Assembly (NCBI GenBank): GCA_963822295.1 | Contig: CAWGHD010000002.1 | Coordinates: 496,001 to 560,000, forward strand | Source of the DNA: VRUE01 sp963822295 | GTDB taxonomy: Bacteria > Actinomycetota > Thermoleophilia > Solirubrobacterales > 70-9 | Reading direction: 5' to 3' | DNA length: 64,000 nucleotides | Shown: piece after piece, positions 43,592 to 54,875 of the stretch | Layout: each line of letters opens with the position of its first letter | Numbering within the stretch: the stretch's first letter is position 1 | Made by a program: the position numbers and the translations under genes | The notes under the pieces: generated by a model | The model's database searches: none | Told to the model about the DNA's origin: nothing | The model's input: only the letters and a program-made list of their open reading frames with translations

Positions 43592-44624
43592 ATGGCTCCG
43601 AACGACGTCGTCACCCGCGCGATCGACGCGGTCTGCGCCGGCGACCACCTGACCGCCGACCACGCCGCGGCGGTCCTCGCCGAGATCATGGAGGGGCGGG
43701 CCGGCGAGGTCCAGACCGGCGCCTTCCTGGTCGCCCTGCGGGCGAAGGGGGAGACGGTGCCCGAGCTGGTCGGGCTGGCGCGCACGATGCGCTCGCTCGC
43801 GCTGCCGGTCGAGTCGGCGCGCGCCGACCTGGTCGACACGGCCGGCACCGGCGGCGGCCCCTCGACCTTCAACGTCTCGACCACCGCGGCCCTGGTCGCC
43901 GCGGCGGCCGGCTGCGCGGTCGCCAAGCACGGCAACCGCTCGAACACGAGCAAGTCGGGCTCCGCCGAGCTGCTCGAGGCGCTCGGCGTCAACATCGAAC
44001 TCGACCCGTCGCAGATCGGCTCCTGCATCGACAAGATCGGCTTCGGCTTCATGTTCGCCCCCCGCCACCACGCGGCGATGAAACACGTCGTCCCGGTCCG
44101 CGAGGAGCTCGCCGTGCGAACGATCTTCAACTTCCTCGGCCCGCTGACCAACCCGGCCGGGGCCAAACGCCAGCTGCTCGGCGTCTCCGACCGCCACTAC
44201 CAGGAGACGATCGCCGAGGCGCTGGTCTGGCTCGGCACCGAGCGAGCGCTGGTCGTCTCCGCCGAGGACGGGCTCGACGAGCTCTCGGTGTCCTCGCGGA
44301 CGCGGGTGATCGAGGTCGCGAGCGGCTCGACCGAGGAGTGGTTCGTCGAGCCCGGCCAGTTCGGGCTGGCCGAGGCGGACCTCTCCGAGGTCGCGGGCGG
44401 CACCCCGGAGGAGAACGCGGCCGCGACGCGCGCGGTCTTCGCCGGCGAGCGGGGCCCGCGGCGCGACCTCGTCCTGCTTCAACGCCGGTGCCGCGATCTA
44501 CGTCGGCGGCGGCGCCGAAACCCTCGAGGAGGGGATCGACAGGGCCGTCAAGGCGATCGACTCCGGCGCGGCAGAAGTCTTGCTCGACCGCCTGATCGCC
44601 GCCACCGGCGCCGCCGGCGACTAG
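43592..44624 (+). CDS. trpD: Anthranilate phosphoribosyltransferase, one apparent frameshift
   Basis: TrpD transfers phosphoribose to anthranilate. It shows 'DTAGTGGGPSTFNVSTTAALVAA', 'KHGNRSNTSKSGSAELLEALG', 'FMFAPRHHAAMKHVVPVREEL' and 'NFLGPLTNPAGAKRQLLGV'. Near 44478 (CTGCTTCAAC) one extra base breaks the frame; the +1 frame continues with 'NAGAAIYVGGGAETLEEGID' to the stop at 44624, restoring the normal length of about 344 residues. GGGAGG lies at Shine-Dalgarno distance before the ATG. Confidence 0.92.
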
Positions 44625-44644
44625 GCTTTCCCGTTCGAGTGGGA

Positions 44645-45443
44645 ATGATCGAGCAGCTCATCTCCGCGGCGCGCACGGAAGTGGACGAGCGCCGCCGCCG
44701 GGTGCCGCAGGCGGACCTGGAGTCGCCAGCTCCACGGACGCGGCGAGGATCGCCCCTTCAACGAGGCGCTGGTCCGGCCCGGCCTCTCGCTGATCGCCGA
44801 GTTCAAGCGGCGCTCGCCGAGCGCCGGCGAGATCGCCGCGGATGCCGTCGTCGCGGAGCAGGTCGGCGCCTACGAGCGCGGCGGCGCCGCCGCGCTCTCG
44901 GTGCTCACCGACGAGGCCCACTTCGGCGGCTCGCTCGACGACCTGCGCGCGGCGCGCGCGGCCTGCGACCTGCCGATCCTGCGCAAGGACTTCATCGTCG
45001 ACCCCTACCAGCTCTACGAGGCGGCGGTCAACGGCGCCGACGCGGTGCTGCTGATCGTCCGCGCCCTCGACGACGCCGGGCTGAGCTCCCTTTACGCCGA
45101 GGCCCGGGCGCTCGACCTCGACTGCCTGGTCGAGGTCCACGACGAGCGGGAGCTGGAGCGGGCGCTGGAGATCGACGCCGAGGTGATCGGGATCAACAAC
45201 CGCAACCTCGACGAGGGCAGGGTCGACGTCGCGACCACCTTCGAGCTGATGCCCGACGTCCCGGCCGGCAAGACCGTGGTCGCCGAGAGCGGCATCTCCG
45301 AGCGCGCCGAGCTCGAGGAGCTCGAGCGCGTCGGCGTCGACGCGGTCCTGATCGGCGGCGCCCTGATGAGCGCCGCGGACCCCGAGGCGAAGGCACGCGA
45401 GCTGACCGGCGCCGACGACACGCGCGAGCACCAGCTGCCCTAG
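44645..45443 (+). CDS. trpC: Indole-3-glycerol phosphate synthase, one apparent frameshift
   Basis: TrpC closes the indole ring. The first 25 residues ('IEQLISAARTEVDERRRRVPQADLE') are in one frame. Near 44725 (AGTCGCCAG) one extra C shifts to the frame with 'LSLIAEFKRRSPSAGEI', 'LSVLTDEAHFGGSLDDL', 'PILRKDFIVDPYQLYEA', 'IGINNRNLDEGRVD' and 'VAESGISERAEL', complete to the stop. Total about 265 residues, the normal length. It lies 20 bases after trpD. Confidence 0.92.
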
Positions 45444-45509
45444 GCGCGCCGGCGTCGATCTTTAGAAAACCTTTGACGCCGATTTAGTGGGGGCTGACGG
45501 CGCGCCGGC
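45443..45509. promoter_or_regulatory. AT-rich promoter region of htrA between 11-bp direct repeats
   Basis: GGCGCGCCGGC occurs at 45443-45453 and again at 45499-45509. Between them is an unusually AT-rich stretch (45454-45498) with TTTAGAAAACC and TTGACG (45473-45478), the most promoter-like sequence in the trp region. It suggests that htrA has its own promoter. The repeats could be operator sites or chance in a GC-rich genome. Confidence 0.35.
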
Positions 45510-45521
45510 ATCCTCGCCTCG

Positions 45522-46730
45522 ATGACCCGGCCCACGCGTCTGCTCCGCGGCTCTCTCGGCTCCGCCCTGATCGGCGGCGCGGTCGTCGCCGCCTTCTTCT
45601 GGGTCGCGATCGCCGCCGGATGGATCGAGTCCGAGGGCGAGGGCGACCCGGTCGCCTCCCCGGCGGCGATGGCCGCCCCGATCGCCGCAGACGCAGGCGA
45701 GACGGCGACTCCAACACCGTCAACGAGATCTACCGCCGCGACGGACAGGGGGTCGCCTTCATCGAAGCCGACCAGCCCGCCACCGGGGAAGCCTCGCCCT
45801 TCAGCCCGTTCGGCGAACCCGAAGGCGGCGGAGCCGCCAGCGGCTCCGGCTTCGTCATCGACGACGAGGGCCACCTGCTGACCAACAACCACGTGGTCGA
45901 GGGCGCGACCGAGATCGAGGTCAAGCTCGGCGATTCGGACGAGTCCCATCCCGCCGAGGTCGTCGGCACCGACCCGGCGACCGACCTCGCCCTGCTCAAG
46001 GTCGACGTCTCGGCCGACGAGCTGCACCCGCTGGCGCTCGGCGACTCCTCGCAGCTCGAGGTCGGTGAGCCGGTCGTCGCGATCGGCAACCCGTTCGGCC
46101 TCGACCGCACCGTCACCAGCGGGATCGTCTCGGCGCTGCAGCGCCAGATCGAGGCGCCCAACGGCTTCTCGATCTCCAACGTGATCCAGACCGACGCCGC
46201 GATCAACCCCGGCAACTCCGGCGGGCCCGCTGATCGACGCCGAGGGGCGCGTGATCGGGATCAACTCCCAGATCGAGACGGGCGGCGGGCGGCGGCAACG
46301 TCGGCATCGGCTTCGCGGTCCCGATCAACACGGCGCGCGACGTCGCCAACCAGCTCAAGGACGACGGCGAGGTCGAGCACGCCTACCTCGGCATCAGCGG
46401 CGGCAGCATCACCGAGGACGTCGCGCGGGCGCTCAACCTGCCGGTGGAGAGCGGCGTGCTGGTCGCCGAGGTCGTCGCCGACGGCCCCGCCGACAAGGCC
46501 GGGGATCGAGGGCGGCGACACCGAAGCGACGATCGAAGGCTCGAACGTGACGCTCGGCGGCGACATCATCACCGCGCTCGACGGTCGCGAGATCGCCGGC
46601 ATGGACGAGCTGATCGACACCGTCGACGCGGCCGAGCCCGGCGACGAGCTCGAGCTCACCCTGATCCGGCGGCGAGGACGAGCGGACCGTGACCGTGACG
46701 CTCGGCAACCGCCCGGCCTCGATCGAATAA
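45522..46730 (+). CDS. htrA: HtrA/DegP-like serine protease with PDZ domain, five apparent frameshifts
   Basis: Membrane-anchored trypsin-like protease of about 400 residues. One N-terminal membrane segment is followed by a linker, then the protease domain with His in 'LTNNHVVEG', Asp in 'DPATDLALLKV' and Ser in 'INPGNSGGP', and a PDZ domain ('AYLGISGG', 'GVLVAEVVADGPADKAG', 'GGDIITALDGREI'). Frameshifts are needed near 45705 (-1), 46227, 46287 and 46502 (+1 each) and 46671 (+1 or -2), mostly at G or C runs. Corrected, every domain is intact, so these look like sequence errors. It sits between trpC and trpF on the same strand. Confidence 0.88.
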
Positions 46731-46761
46731 CCGCCAGACCGCGCTCCCGTACCCTGGGGGT

Positions 46762-47393
46762 ATGCGGGTCAAGATCTGCGGGATCACGAATCTCGACGAC
46801 GCGGCGGAGGCCGTGCGGCTCGGCGCCTGGGCGATCGGGCTGATCCACTTCGACGAGAGCCCGCGCTCGGTGAGCGCCGGCGATGCGGTCGCGATCGCCG
46901 CCGCCTTCCGCCGCAAGTGCGAGGTGGTCGGCGTCTTCGTCAACCCCGAGCTCGACGAGGTCGCCAAGGCGGTCGAGAACGCCGGGCTGACGATGGTGCA
47001 GCTGAACGGCGACGAGGGGCCGAGCTTCTGCGCCGAGGTCGCCCGCAGAACCGGCGTCAAGGTGATCAAGGCGATCCACGTCGCCAGCGCCGCCGACATC
47101 CACGCCGCCGAGGCCTTCCGGACCGATTTCCACCTCTTCGACCGCCGCGCGCGCGGGCTCTGGGGCGGGACCGGCGAGAGCTTCGACTGGGGCCTGCTGC
47201 GCGAGCGGCGCTCCAAGGTGCCGGCGATCGTCGCCGGCGGCCTGCGCCCCGAGAACGTCGCCGAAGCGATCGCGGTCACCCATCCGTACGCGGTCGACGT
47301 CGCCAGCGGCGTCGAGGCCGAGCCCGGGCGCAAGGACCACGAGGCGATGTCTGCCTTCTTCGAGGCCGCGAAGGCCGCTAGCGTCACCGCACC

Positions 47394-47397
<4 letters not shown>
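46762..47397 (+). CDS. trpF: Phosphoribosylanthranilate isomerase
   Basis: TrpF (211 residues), an Amadori isomerase with a TIM barrel. It begins 'MRVKICGITNLDDAAEAVRLGAWAIG' with the catalytic Cys, has 'MVQLNGDEGPSFC' near residue 78 and the catalytic Asp in 'FHLFDRRARGLWGGTGESFDW' near 126, and ends with 'IVAGGLRPENVAEAI' and 'DVASGVEAEPGRKDHEAM'. Intact. TACCCT lies six bases before the ATG, with no Shine-Dalgarno. It overlaps trpB by four bases. Confidence 0.96.
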
Positions 47398-48553
<1,156 letters not shown>

Positions 48554-48561
<8 letters not shown>

Positions 48562-49375
48562 GGTGGCGGCGCCCGCCGGGGAGGCGAGGGTGCTGGCTGC
48601 CTTCGAGGCCGCGAAGAGCGAAGGGCGGGCGGCACTGATGCCCTACATGATGGGCTGCTATCCCGACCACGAGACCTCGCTGGCGGTCGCCGAGGCCTAC
48701 GCCGACGCCGGCGCCGACCTGATCGAGCTCGGCATCCCGTTCTCGGACCCGCTCGCCGACGGGCCGACCATCCACGCGGCGGCGACCACGGCGCTCGAGG
48801 GCGGGGCGAACGCGGAGTCGGTGCTGGAGATCTGCGCGGCGGTCGCCGATCGCCTGCCGGTGGTGCTGATGGTCTACACGAACATGGTGATCGCGCACGG
48901 CGGCGCCGAGGCATTCGCGGCGCGCGCCGCCGGGGCGGGCGCCGCAGGCGCGATCGTCCCCGACCTGCCGCTGGGCGAGGCCGAGGAGATCCGCGACGCC
49001 TTCACCGCCGCGGGCCTGGCGCTGGTCCCGCTGGTCGCGCCGACGACGCCCGCCGAGCGGCTCGGCCAGATCTGCGCGGTGGCGCGCGGCTTCATCTACG
49101 TCGTCTCGACGGTCGGGACGACCGGCGAGCGCGAGACGCTGCCCTCCGAGCTCGCCGATCTCGTCGCGGCGACGAAGGCGGAGTCGGATGTGCCGGTCGC
49201 CGTCGGCTTCGGCATCGGCACGCCCGAGCAGGCGGCGGAGGTCGGGCGGGTCGCCGACGGGGTGATCATCGGCAGCCGCCTGGTCCGGGCCGCCGGGGAG
49301 GGCGGCTCCCCGCCCGAGGCGGCCGAGGCGGTCGCCTCCTTCCTGCGTGAGACGCGCGTCGCGCTGGCCGGCTAG
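48554..49375 (+). CDS. trpA: Tryptophan synthase alpha chain
   Basis: TrpA (273 residues) cleaves indole-3-glycerol phosphate and channels indole to TrpB. It shows 'LMPYMMGCYPDHETSLAVAEA', the catalytic Glu in 'GADLIELGIPFSDPLADGPTIH', Asp in 'GAIVPDLPLGEAEEI' and the phosphate-binding 'VAVGFGIGTPEQAAEV' and 'GVIIGSRLV'. The GTG at 48554 overlaps the trpB end; the open frame upstream is a shadow of trpB. Intact. Last gene of the trp cluster. Confidence 0.96.
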
Positions 49376-49408
49376 GCCGCGGGTCGATCCATTAAGCTCC
49401 CGGCCGCA

Positions 49409-49558
49409 ATGGGAATGGTCGTCACACTCTTTCTGGCCCTCGCCGCGATGACGGTGTCCTACGCCCTCGGCCAGGGCGGCCCGATCGCCGGCATGGTCTT
49501 CTTCACCGTGCTCTTCATCGGCGCGGCGCTTCGCGTCGTCCTGCCCAGCTCCGAATAG
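49409..49558 (+). CDS. 49-residue membrane protein
   Basis: Short open frame encoding a protein that is almost entirely hydrophobic. It has two membrane segments ('VVTLFLALAAMTVSYALG' and 'IAGMVFFTVLFIGAALRVVL') joined by a Gly-rich turn, and a short polar C-terminus 'PSSE'. TAAGCT lies ten bases before the ATG, the same layout as the leaderless genes here. Codon third positions are GC-rich, as in real genes. It lies between trpA and a convergent methyltransferase. Function unknown. Confidence 0.65.
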   Translation: MGMVVTLFLALAAMTVSYALGQGGPIAGMVFFTVLFIGAALRVVLPSSE

Positions 49559-49576
49559 CCGCCCGCCGGGCTCTGC

Positions 49577-50392
49577 TCAGGCGCGGGTTGCGATCACCCG
49601 CAGGTACTCGGCCTCGAGCACCAGCGCGCGGTCCCCGGCGGTGTTCGCCCCCTCGAGGAAGGCGCGCAGGTCGTCGGTCAGGGCCTGCTCGCCCTCCGCG
49701 CCGACCCGTTCGTAGGCGGTCTGGGTGGGCCCGAAGTAGGTGCGGAAGAACTCGATGTAGTGCTCGGCGGAGCGGAACGGCTGGCGCGAGATCTTGCGCT
49801 CGATCCGCAGGTCGGAGATCCTGTCGCCGAACAGCTCGCGCAGGCGCTCCTCGGTGCCCCAGAGCAGCGGCGACTCGATCCCGGGCGGCGGCGGCGCGTG
49901 CTTGGCGATCGTTTTGAACATCTCCCCGACGGCCCCGCCCGGGGTCCAGTTGCCCATCCCGATCCGGCCGCCGGGCTTGACCACGCGCAGCAGCTCGGAC
50001 GCGGCCTTCGGCTGGTCGGGGGCGAACATCGCGCCGAAGATCGACATCGCGACGTCGAAGCTCGCGTCCTCGAAGGGGAGGTCCTGGGCGTCGGCCTCGA
50101 CGAACTCGACGTCCAGCCGCTCGGCCGCGGCGCGCTCGCGGCCGCGCTCGAGCAGGGCGGGGACGTAGTCGGCGCCGACCGTGTTCCCCCAGGTCCGGCG
50201 GGCGGCCGAGATCGCGCCGTTGCCGCTGCCGCAGGCGACGTCGAGGACGCGCTCGTCGGGGATGATCTGGAGCGCCTCGGCGAGGTCCTCGCTGGCGTTG
50301 TAGACGATGTTGGCGACCATCGCGAAGTCGCCCTTCGACCAGATCTGCTGCTGGACGTCGGTGACCGCTGCCAGGTCAGGTGAGTCGTTCAT
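49577..50392 (-). CDS. SAM-dependent methyltransferase (class I)
   Basis: Methyltransferase of 271 residues. Motif I is 'VLDVACGSGNGAISAARR' near residue 60; 'VEFVEADAQDLPFEDASFDVAMSIFGAMF' matches motifs II-III of the UbiE/Methyltransf_11 group. Small-molecule substrate unknown. The ATG at 50392 is preferred to the upstream TTG because GGAGG sits eight bases upstream of it. It diverges from pfkA across about 70 bases. Confidence 0.87.
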   Translation of the reverse strand: MNDSPDLAAVTDVQQQIWSKGDFAMVANIVYNASEDLAEALQIIPDERVLDVACGSGNGAISAARRTWGNTVGADYVPALLERGRERAAAERLDVEFVEADAQDLPFEDASFDVAMSIFGAMFAPDQPKAASELLRVVKPGGRIGMGNWTPGGAVGEMFKTIAKHAPPPPGIESPLLWGTEERLRELFGDRISDLRIERKISRQPFRSAEHYIEFFRTYFGPTQTAYERVGAEGEQALTDDLRAFLEGANTAGDRALVLEAEYLRVIATRA

Positions 50393-50450
50393 CTTTTCCT
50401 CCTCGGGGTCCAACCGAACCTACATCTTCGCGCCCCGCTTCGGCAGTGCC

Positions 50451-50456
50451 TAAAGT
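50451..50456 (+). promoter_or_regulatory. -10 hexamer of pfkA (leaderless type)
   Basis: TAAAGT six bases before the ATG of pfkA, with no Shine-Dalgarno sequence between them. It fits the TANNNT pattern found before many genes in this window. Confidence 0.5.
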
Positions 50457-50462
50457 GAGCCG

Positions 50463-51491
50463 ATGCGGATCGGCGTGCTCACCGGCGGGGGCGACTGCCC
50501 CGGACTGAATGCGGTGATCCGGGCCGTCGTCCGCAGGGGGGTGGAAGGCCTCGGCCACGAGTTCGTCGGCTACCGCGACGGCTGGCGCGGCCCGCTCGAG
50601 GGCGAGAGCCGTCCGCTCGGCGTGCCCGAGGTGCGCGGCATCCTGCCCCGCGGAGGCACGATCCTCGGCTCCTCGCGGACCAACCCGTTCGCCGAGGACG
50701 GCGGCCCCGGGCGGATCGCCGAGAACCTGGCCGCGGCCGGGGTCGACGGGCTGATCGCGATCGGCGGCGAGGACACGCTCGGCGCCGCCTCCCGGCTCCA
50801 CGACGAGCACGGCCTCAGGGTGATCGGCGTGCCGAAGACGATCGACAACGACCTCGGCGCCACCGACTACACCTTCGGCTTCGACACCGCCGTCAACATC
50901 GCGATGGAGGCGATCGACCGGCTGCACACGACGGCCGACAGCCATCACCGCGTCCTGATCGTCGAGGTGATGGGCCGCCACGCCGGCTGGATCGCCTTCC
51001 ACGCCGGCCTCGCCGGCGGCGCCAACGTGATCCTGATCCCCGAGCAGCCGTTCGACGTCGAGCGCGTCTGCGAGCTGGTCGGCCGCCGCTTCGAAGCCCA
51101 GTTCGCGCCGATCGTCGTCGTCGCCGAGGGGGCCCAGCCGCTCGGCGGCATGCCCGAGGTCTCCGATGAGAAGCGCGACGCCTTCGGCCACGTCCGCCTC
51201 GGCGGCATCGCCCACTGGCTCGAGGGCGAGATCGAGAGCCGCACCGGCAAGGAGACGCGCGCCACCGTCCTGGGCCACGTCCAGCGCGGCGGCACGCCGA
51301 CCGCCTTCGACCGGGTCCTGGCGACCCGCTTCGGCCTGCACGCGATCGATGCGGCCGACGGGGAGCGTTGGGGGACGATGGCCGCCCTGCGGGGGACCGA
51401 CATCAAGCTGGTCCCGCTCAAGGAAGCGACCGCGGAGCTGAAGACGGTGCCGGAGTCGCTCTATTCGGAGGCCGAGGTCTTCTTTGGCTAG
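50463..51491 (+). CDS. pfkA: 6-phosphofructokinase, predicted pyrophosphate-dependent
   Basis: Phosphofructokinase (342 residues) of the actinobacterial mixed-substrate group. It begins 'IGVLTGGGDCPGLNAVIRAVV'. The donor-site motif reads G-G-E-D-T with Asp at residue 104, and the next motif 'GVPKTIDNDL' has Lys at 125. ATP enzymes normally have Gly at the first place (GGDGS or GGEGT), while the Asp/Lys pair marks pyrophosphate-using enzymes such as that of Amycolatopsis (recalled). The substrate motif 'VEVMGRHAGWIAF' is complete. I therefore predict a reversible PPi-PFK serving glycolysis and gluconeogenesis. Confidence 0.92.
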   Translation: MRIGVLTGGGDCPGLNAVIRAVVRRGVEGLGHEFVGYRDGWRGPLEGESRPLGVPEVRGILPRGGTILGSSRTNPFAEDGGPGRIAENLAAAGVDGLIAIGGEDTLGAASRLHDEHGLRVIGVPKTIDNDLGATDYTFGFDTAVNIAMEAIDRLHTTADSHHRVLIVEVMGRHAGWIAFHAGLAGGANVILIPEQPFDVERVCELVGRRFEAQFAPIVVVAEGAQPLGGMPEVSDEKRDAFGHVRLGGIAHWLEGEIESRTGKETRATVLGHVQRGGTPTAFDRVLATRFGLHAIDAADGERWGTMAALRGTDIKLVPLKEATAELKTVPESLYSEAEVFFG

Positions 51492-52005
51492 GTCACCCGG
51501 GCGCGCGGTCGGGGGGACGAGTGCGGCAACCCCTCCCAAAACGAGCAGCCGGAGGCTGCTCTTGAGTGTTTTGGGAGGGGTCACCGCACTCATCTTCCTG
51601 GCCTCGTGCGGGGGTGAGGAAGGCGTTGGGGAGGGCGCCACGGTGAGCGTCTACTCCTCGGCCGAGCAGTGCAAGGCAGCGGCACGGAACCTGGCGAAGT
51701 TCGATGGGCGGGCGGGGGAGCTGCGGGTCGAGATCGTCTGTCTGGAGCCGGCCAAGGCGGATGGGAAGCTCGACCTGGCCACGGTTGGCGCCAACGCCCG
51801 CCGCGCGGTCGAGGACTCCAGTTCGGTGGCGTACATCGACGCGCCCGGGCCCGCGACCCGTTTCACGGAGCCGATCCTCGATGAAGCATCGGTTGCTTTG
51901 TTCGAGGCCAAGTCGGGCGCGACCTCGATGGGCGAAGTCCTGGACCTGCTTTCGTCCTGGGATGCTGACGAAGTACCTCGCGAAACCGTGTGGGAGGGTC
52001 AGTAG
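51484..52005 (+). CDS. Small lipoprotein whose signal peptide is built from a palindromic element
   Basis: Predicted lipoprotein of about 173 residues, no recognised domain. The signal sequence 'RRLLLSVLGGVTALIFLASC' ends in the lipobox L-A-S-C followed by G-G-E-E-G. The mature part of about 130 residues has three more Cys and mixed alpha/beta composition. The start is uncertain: TTG 51484, overlapping the pfkA stop, or a TTG nearer the signal peptide (51562). The basic and hydrophobic parts of the leader are encoded by the right half of the family 2 hairpin (51516-51594). Function unknown. Confidence 0.7.
   Translation: MARSPGRAVGGTSAATPPKTSSRRLLLSVLGGVTALIFLASCGGEEGVGEGATVSVYSSAEQCKAAARNLAKFDGRAGELRVEIVCLEPAKADGKLDLATVGANARRAVEDSSSVAYIDAPGPATRFTEPILDEASVALFEAKSGATSMGEVLDLLSSWDADEVPRETVWEGQ
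51516..51594. repeat. Palindromic element family 2, copy B, inside a coding gene
   Basis: Arms 51516-51542 and 51568-51594 pair in 24 of 27 positions. The inner stem GAGCAGCC/GGCTGCTC is followed by TTGAGT, as in copy A at 9404-9478. CCCAAAAC and GTTTTGGG are shared; the inner stem and most of the outer arms are not. Its right half encodes the leader of the lipoprotein gene. Confidence 0.82.
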
Positions 52006-52019
52006 CCCCTTCTGACCCT

Positions 52020-52925
52020 CTACAGGAGATCCTCGAGAGCCCCGTCCAGCTCCGGGAACCGGAACGTGTAGCCGAGGTCCTGGGCCCTTCGCGGAATCAC
52101 CCGCTGCCCGCCGCGCAGCACGGCGCCGAACTCGTTGCCGAATTTGAGGTCGAGCACGACGCCGGGCACGGGCATCACCGCCGGGCGGCCGAGGGCCCTT
52201 CCGAGCGACTTCGAGAGCTCCCTGTTGGTGACCGGCTTCGGGGCGGTCGAGTTGACCGTGCCGCTGACCGTCGCGTTGTCGATCGCCCAGAGCAGGATCC
52301 CGATCTCGTCTTCGATGTGGATCCAGGACACGTATTGGGCGCCGCCCGCGAGCGGGCCGCCGACGCCGAGCTTGAACGGCGGCAGCAGCTCGGCCAGGAA
52401 GCCGCCGTCGGGGTCGAGCACGTGCCCGGTGCGGACGACGACGAGTCGCATCTCGAGGCCCTCCGCCTCGTGGGCCGCCTTCTCCCACTCCTGGACGACC
52501 TCGGAGTCGAAGCCCTCGCCGGGCGTCGCCGACTCGTCGACGATCGCGTCGCCGCGGTCGCCGTAGAAGCCGATCGCCGACTGGTTGACCAGGACCCGTG
52601 GCCTGCGCTCGAGGCCGGCCAGCGCCCCGACCAGGTTGTGGGTGCCGATGCGGCGGCTCTCCATGATCCGCTGCTTCGCCTCGTCGGTCCAGCGCTGGTT
52701 GATCTTCTCTCCGACCAGGTTGACGACGGCGTCGACGCCGTCGAAGGCCGCCGCCGGGGGTCGTTCCAGAGTCGGCTCCCAGGCGTGCCAGATCACGCTC
52801 GGGTTCGTGCCGCGGGCTCGCGCCGGGTCGCGGGCCAGGCCGACGACCGTGTCGCCCCGGACCAGCAGCGAGTCGCAGAGCGCGGACCCGATGAAGCCGC
52901 TGGCTCCGGTGACGAGGACCTTCAC
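52020..52925 (-). CDS. NAD-dependent epimerase family protein (TIGR01777/SDR39U1-like)
   Basis: Atypical SDR of 301 residues. The NAD(P)-binding motif is 'VLVTGASGFIGSALCDSLL' at the N-terminus; 'VNLVGEKINQRWTDEAKQRIMESRRIGT' and 'QSAIGFYGDRGD' are hallmarks of the TIGR01777 family. A C-terminal DUF1731-like segment ends 'LGYTFRFPELDGALEDLL'. Substrate unknown; some relatives affect cell division. It ends 15 bases from the convergent lipoprotein gene and lies four bases after the malic enzyme gene. Confidence 0.9.
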   Translation of the reverse strand: MKVLVTGASGFIGSALCDSLLVRGDTVVGLARDPARARGTNPSVIWHAWEPTLERPPAAAFDGVDAVVNLVGEKINQRWTDEAKQRIMESRRIGTHNLVGALAGLERRPRVLVNQSAIGFYGDRGDAIVDESATPGEGFDSEVVQEWEKAAHEAEGLEMRLVVVRTGHVLDPDGGFLAELLPPFKLGVGGPLAGGAQYVSWIHIEDEIGILLWAIDNATVSGTVNSTAPKPVTNRELSKSLGRALGRPAVMPVPGVVLDLKFGNEFGAVLRGGQRVIPRRAQDLGYTFRFPELDGALEDLL

Positions 52926-52929
52926 TGAC

Positions 52930-54387
<1,458 letters not shown>

Positions 54388-54464
54388 GCGGTCGCCTATC
54401 GAATCAGATTCGCCCTGCGTGCCTGCCGTCGCCGCCGCCACGGGCGTTGCCGTACGTTTTGACG

Positions 54465-54794
54465 ATGGCCTACGACGAGGGGCTCTCCGACCGCGTTCGC
54501 GACGCCCTCGCTCCCCGCGCGGGGCTGAGCGAGCGAAAGATGTTCGGCGGGATCGCCTTCATGCTCGACGGCAACATGGCGGTCGGGGTGATCGGCGAGG
54601 ACCTGATGGTCCGCCTCGACCCCGCCGACGCCGAGCGGGCGCAGGCCGAGGAGCACGTCCGCCCGATGGACTTCACCGGCCGCCCGATGAAGGGGATGGT
54701 CTTCGTCGACGCCGAGGGAACGGCCGGCGACGAGGACCTGGGCGGCTGGGTCGACGCCGGCGCCGACTTCGCCGCCTCGCTCCCGCCGAAGTAG
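54465..54794 (+). CDS. TfoX N-terminal domain protein
   Basis: Protein of 109 residues with the TfoX/Sxy N-terminal domain: 'DALAPRAGLSERKMFGGIAFMLDGNMAVGV' and 'FTGRPMKGMVFVDAEG'. The C-terminal TfoX domain is absent. Full-length Sxy activates competence genes in gamma-proteobacteria, but single-domain versions are widespread and uncharacterised. TACGTT lies six bases before the ATG. It is divergent from malic enzyme. Confidence 0.85.
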   Translation: MAYDEGLSDRVRDALAPRAGLSERKMFGGIAFMLDGNMAVGVIGEDLMVRLDPADAERAQAEEHVRPMDFTGRPMKGMVFVDAEGTAGDEDLGGWVDAGADFAASLPPK

Positions 54795-54838
54795 GACCCC
54801 ACCCTCCAGTTTCAACAGCGGGGGTGAGCCCCGGTGCA

Positions 54839-54875
54839 TGTCGCCTTTGCTCGGTGATGCCGAACAAAGGCGACA
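54839..54875. repeat. Palindromic element family 3, copy C, at a start codon
   Basis: Arms 54839-54854 and 54860-54875 pair in 15 of 16 positions around a five-base loop. GTCGCCTTTG and CAAAGGCGAC match the other family 3 elements. The right half contains the ATG and first codons (M-P-N-K-G-D) of the following gene, so the hairpin would bury its start. Confidence 0.78.

Noticed and set aside
45443..45509. Target-site duplication of an insertion
   Set aside because: The 11-bp direct repeats frame only 45 bases with no coding or terminal repeat structure, and GGCGCGCC is a likely chance word at this GC content.
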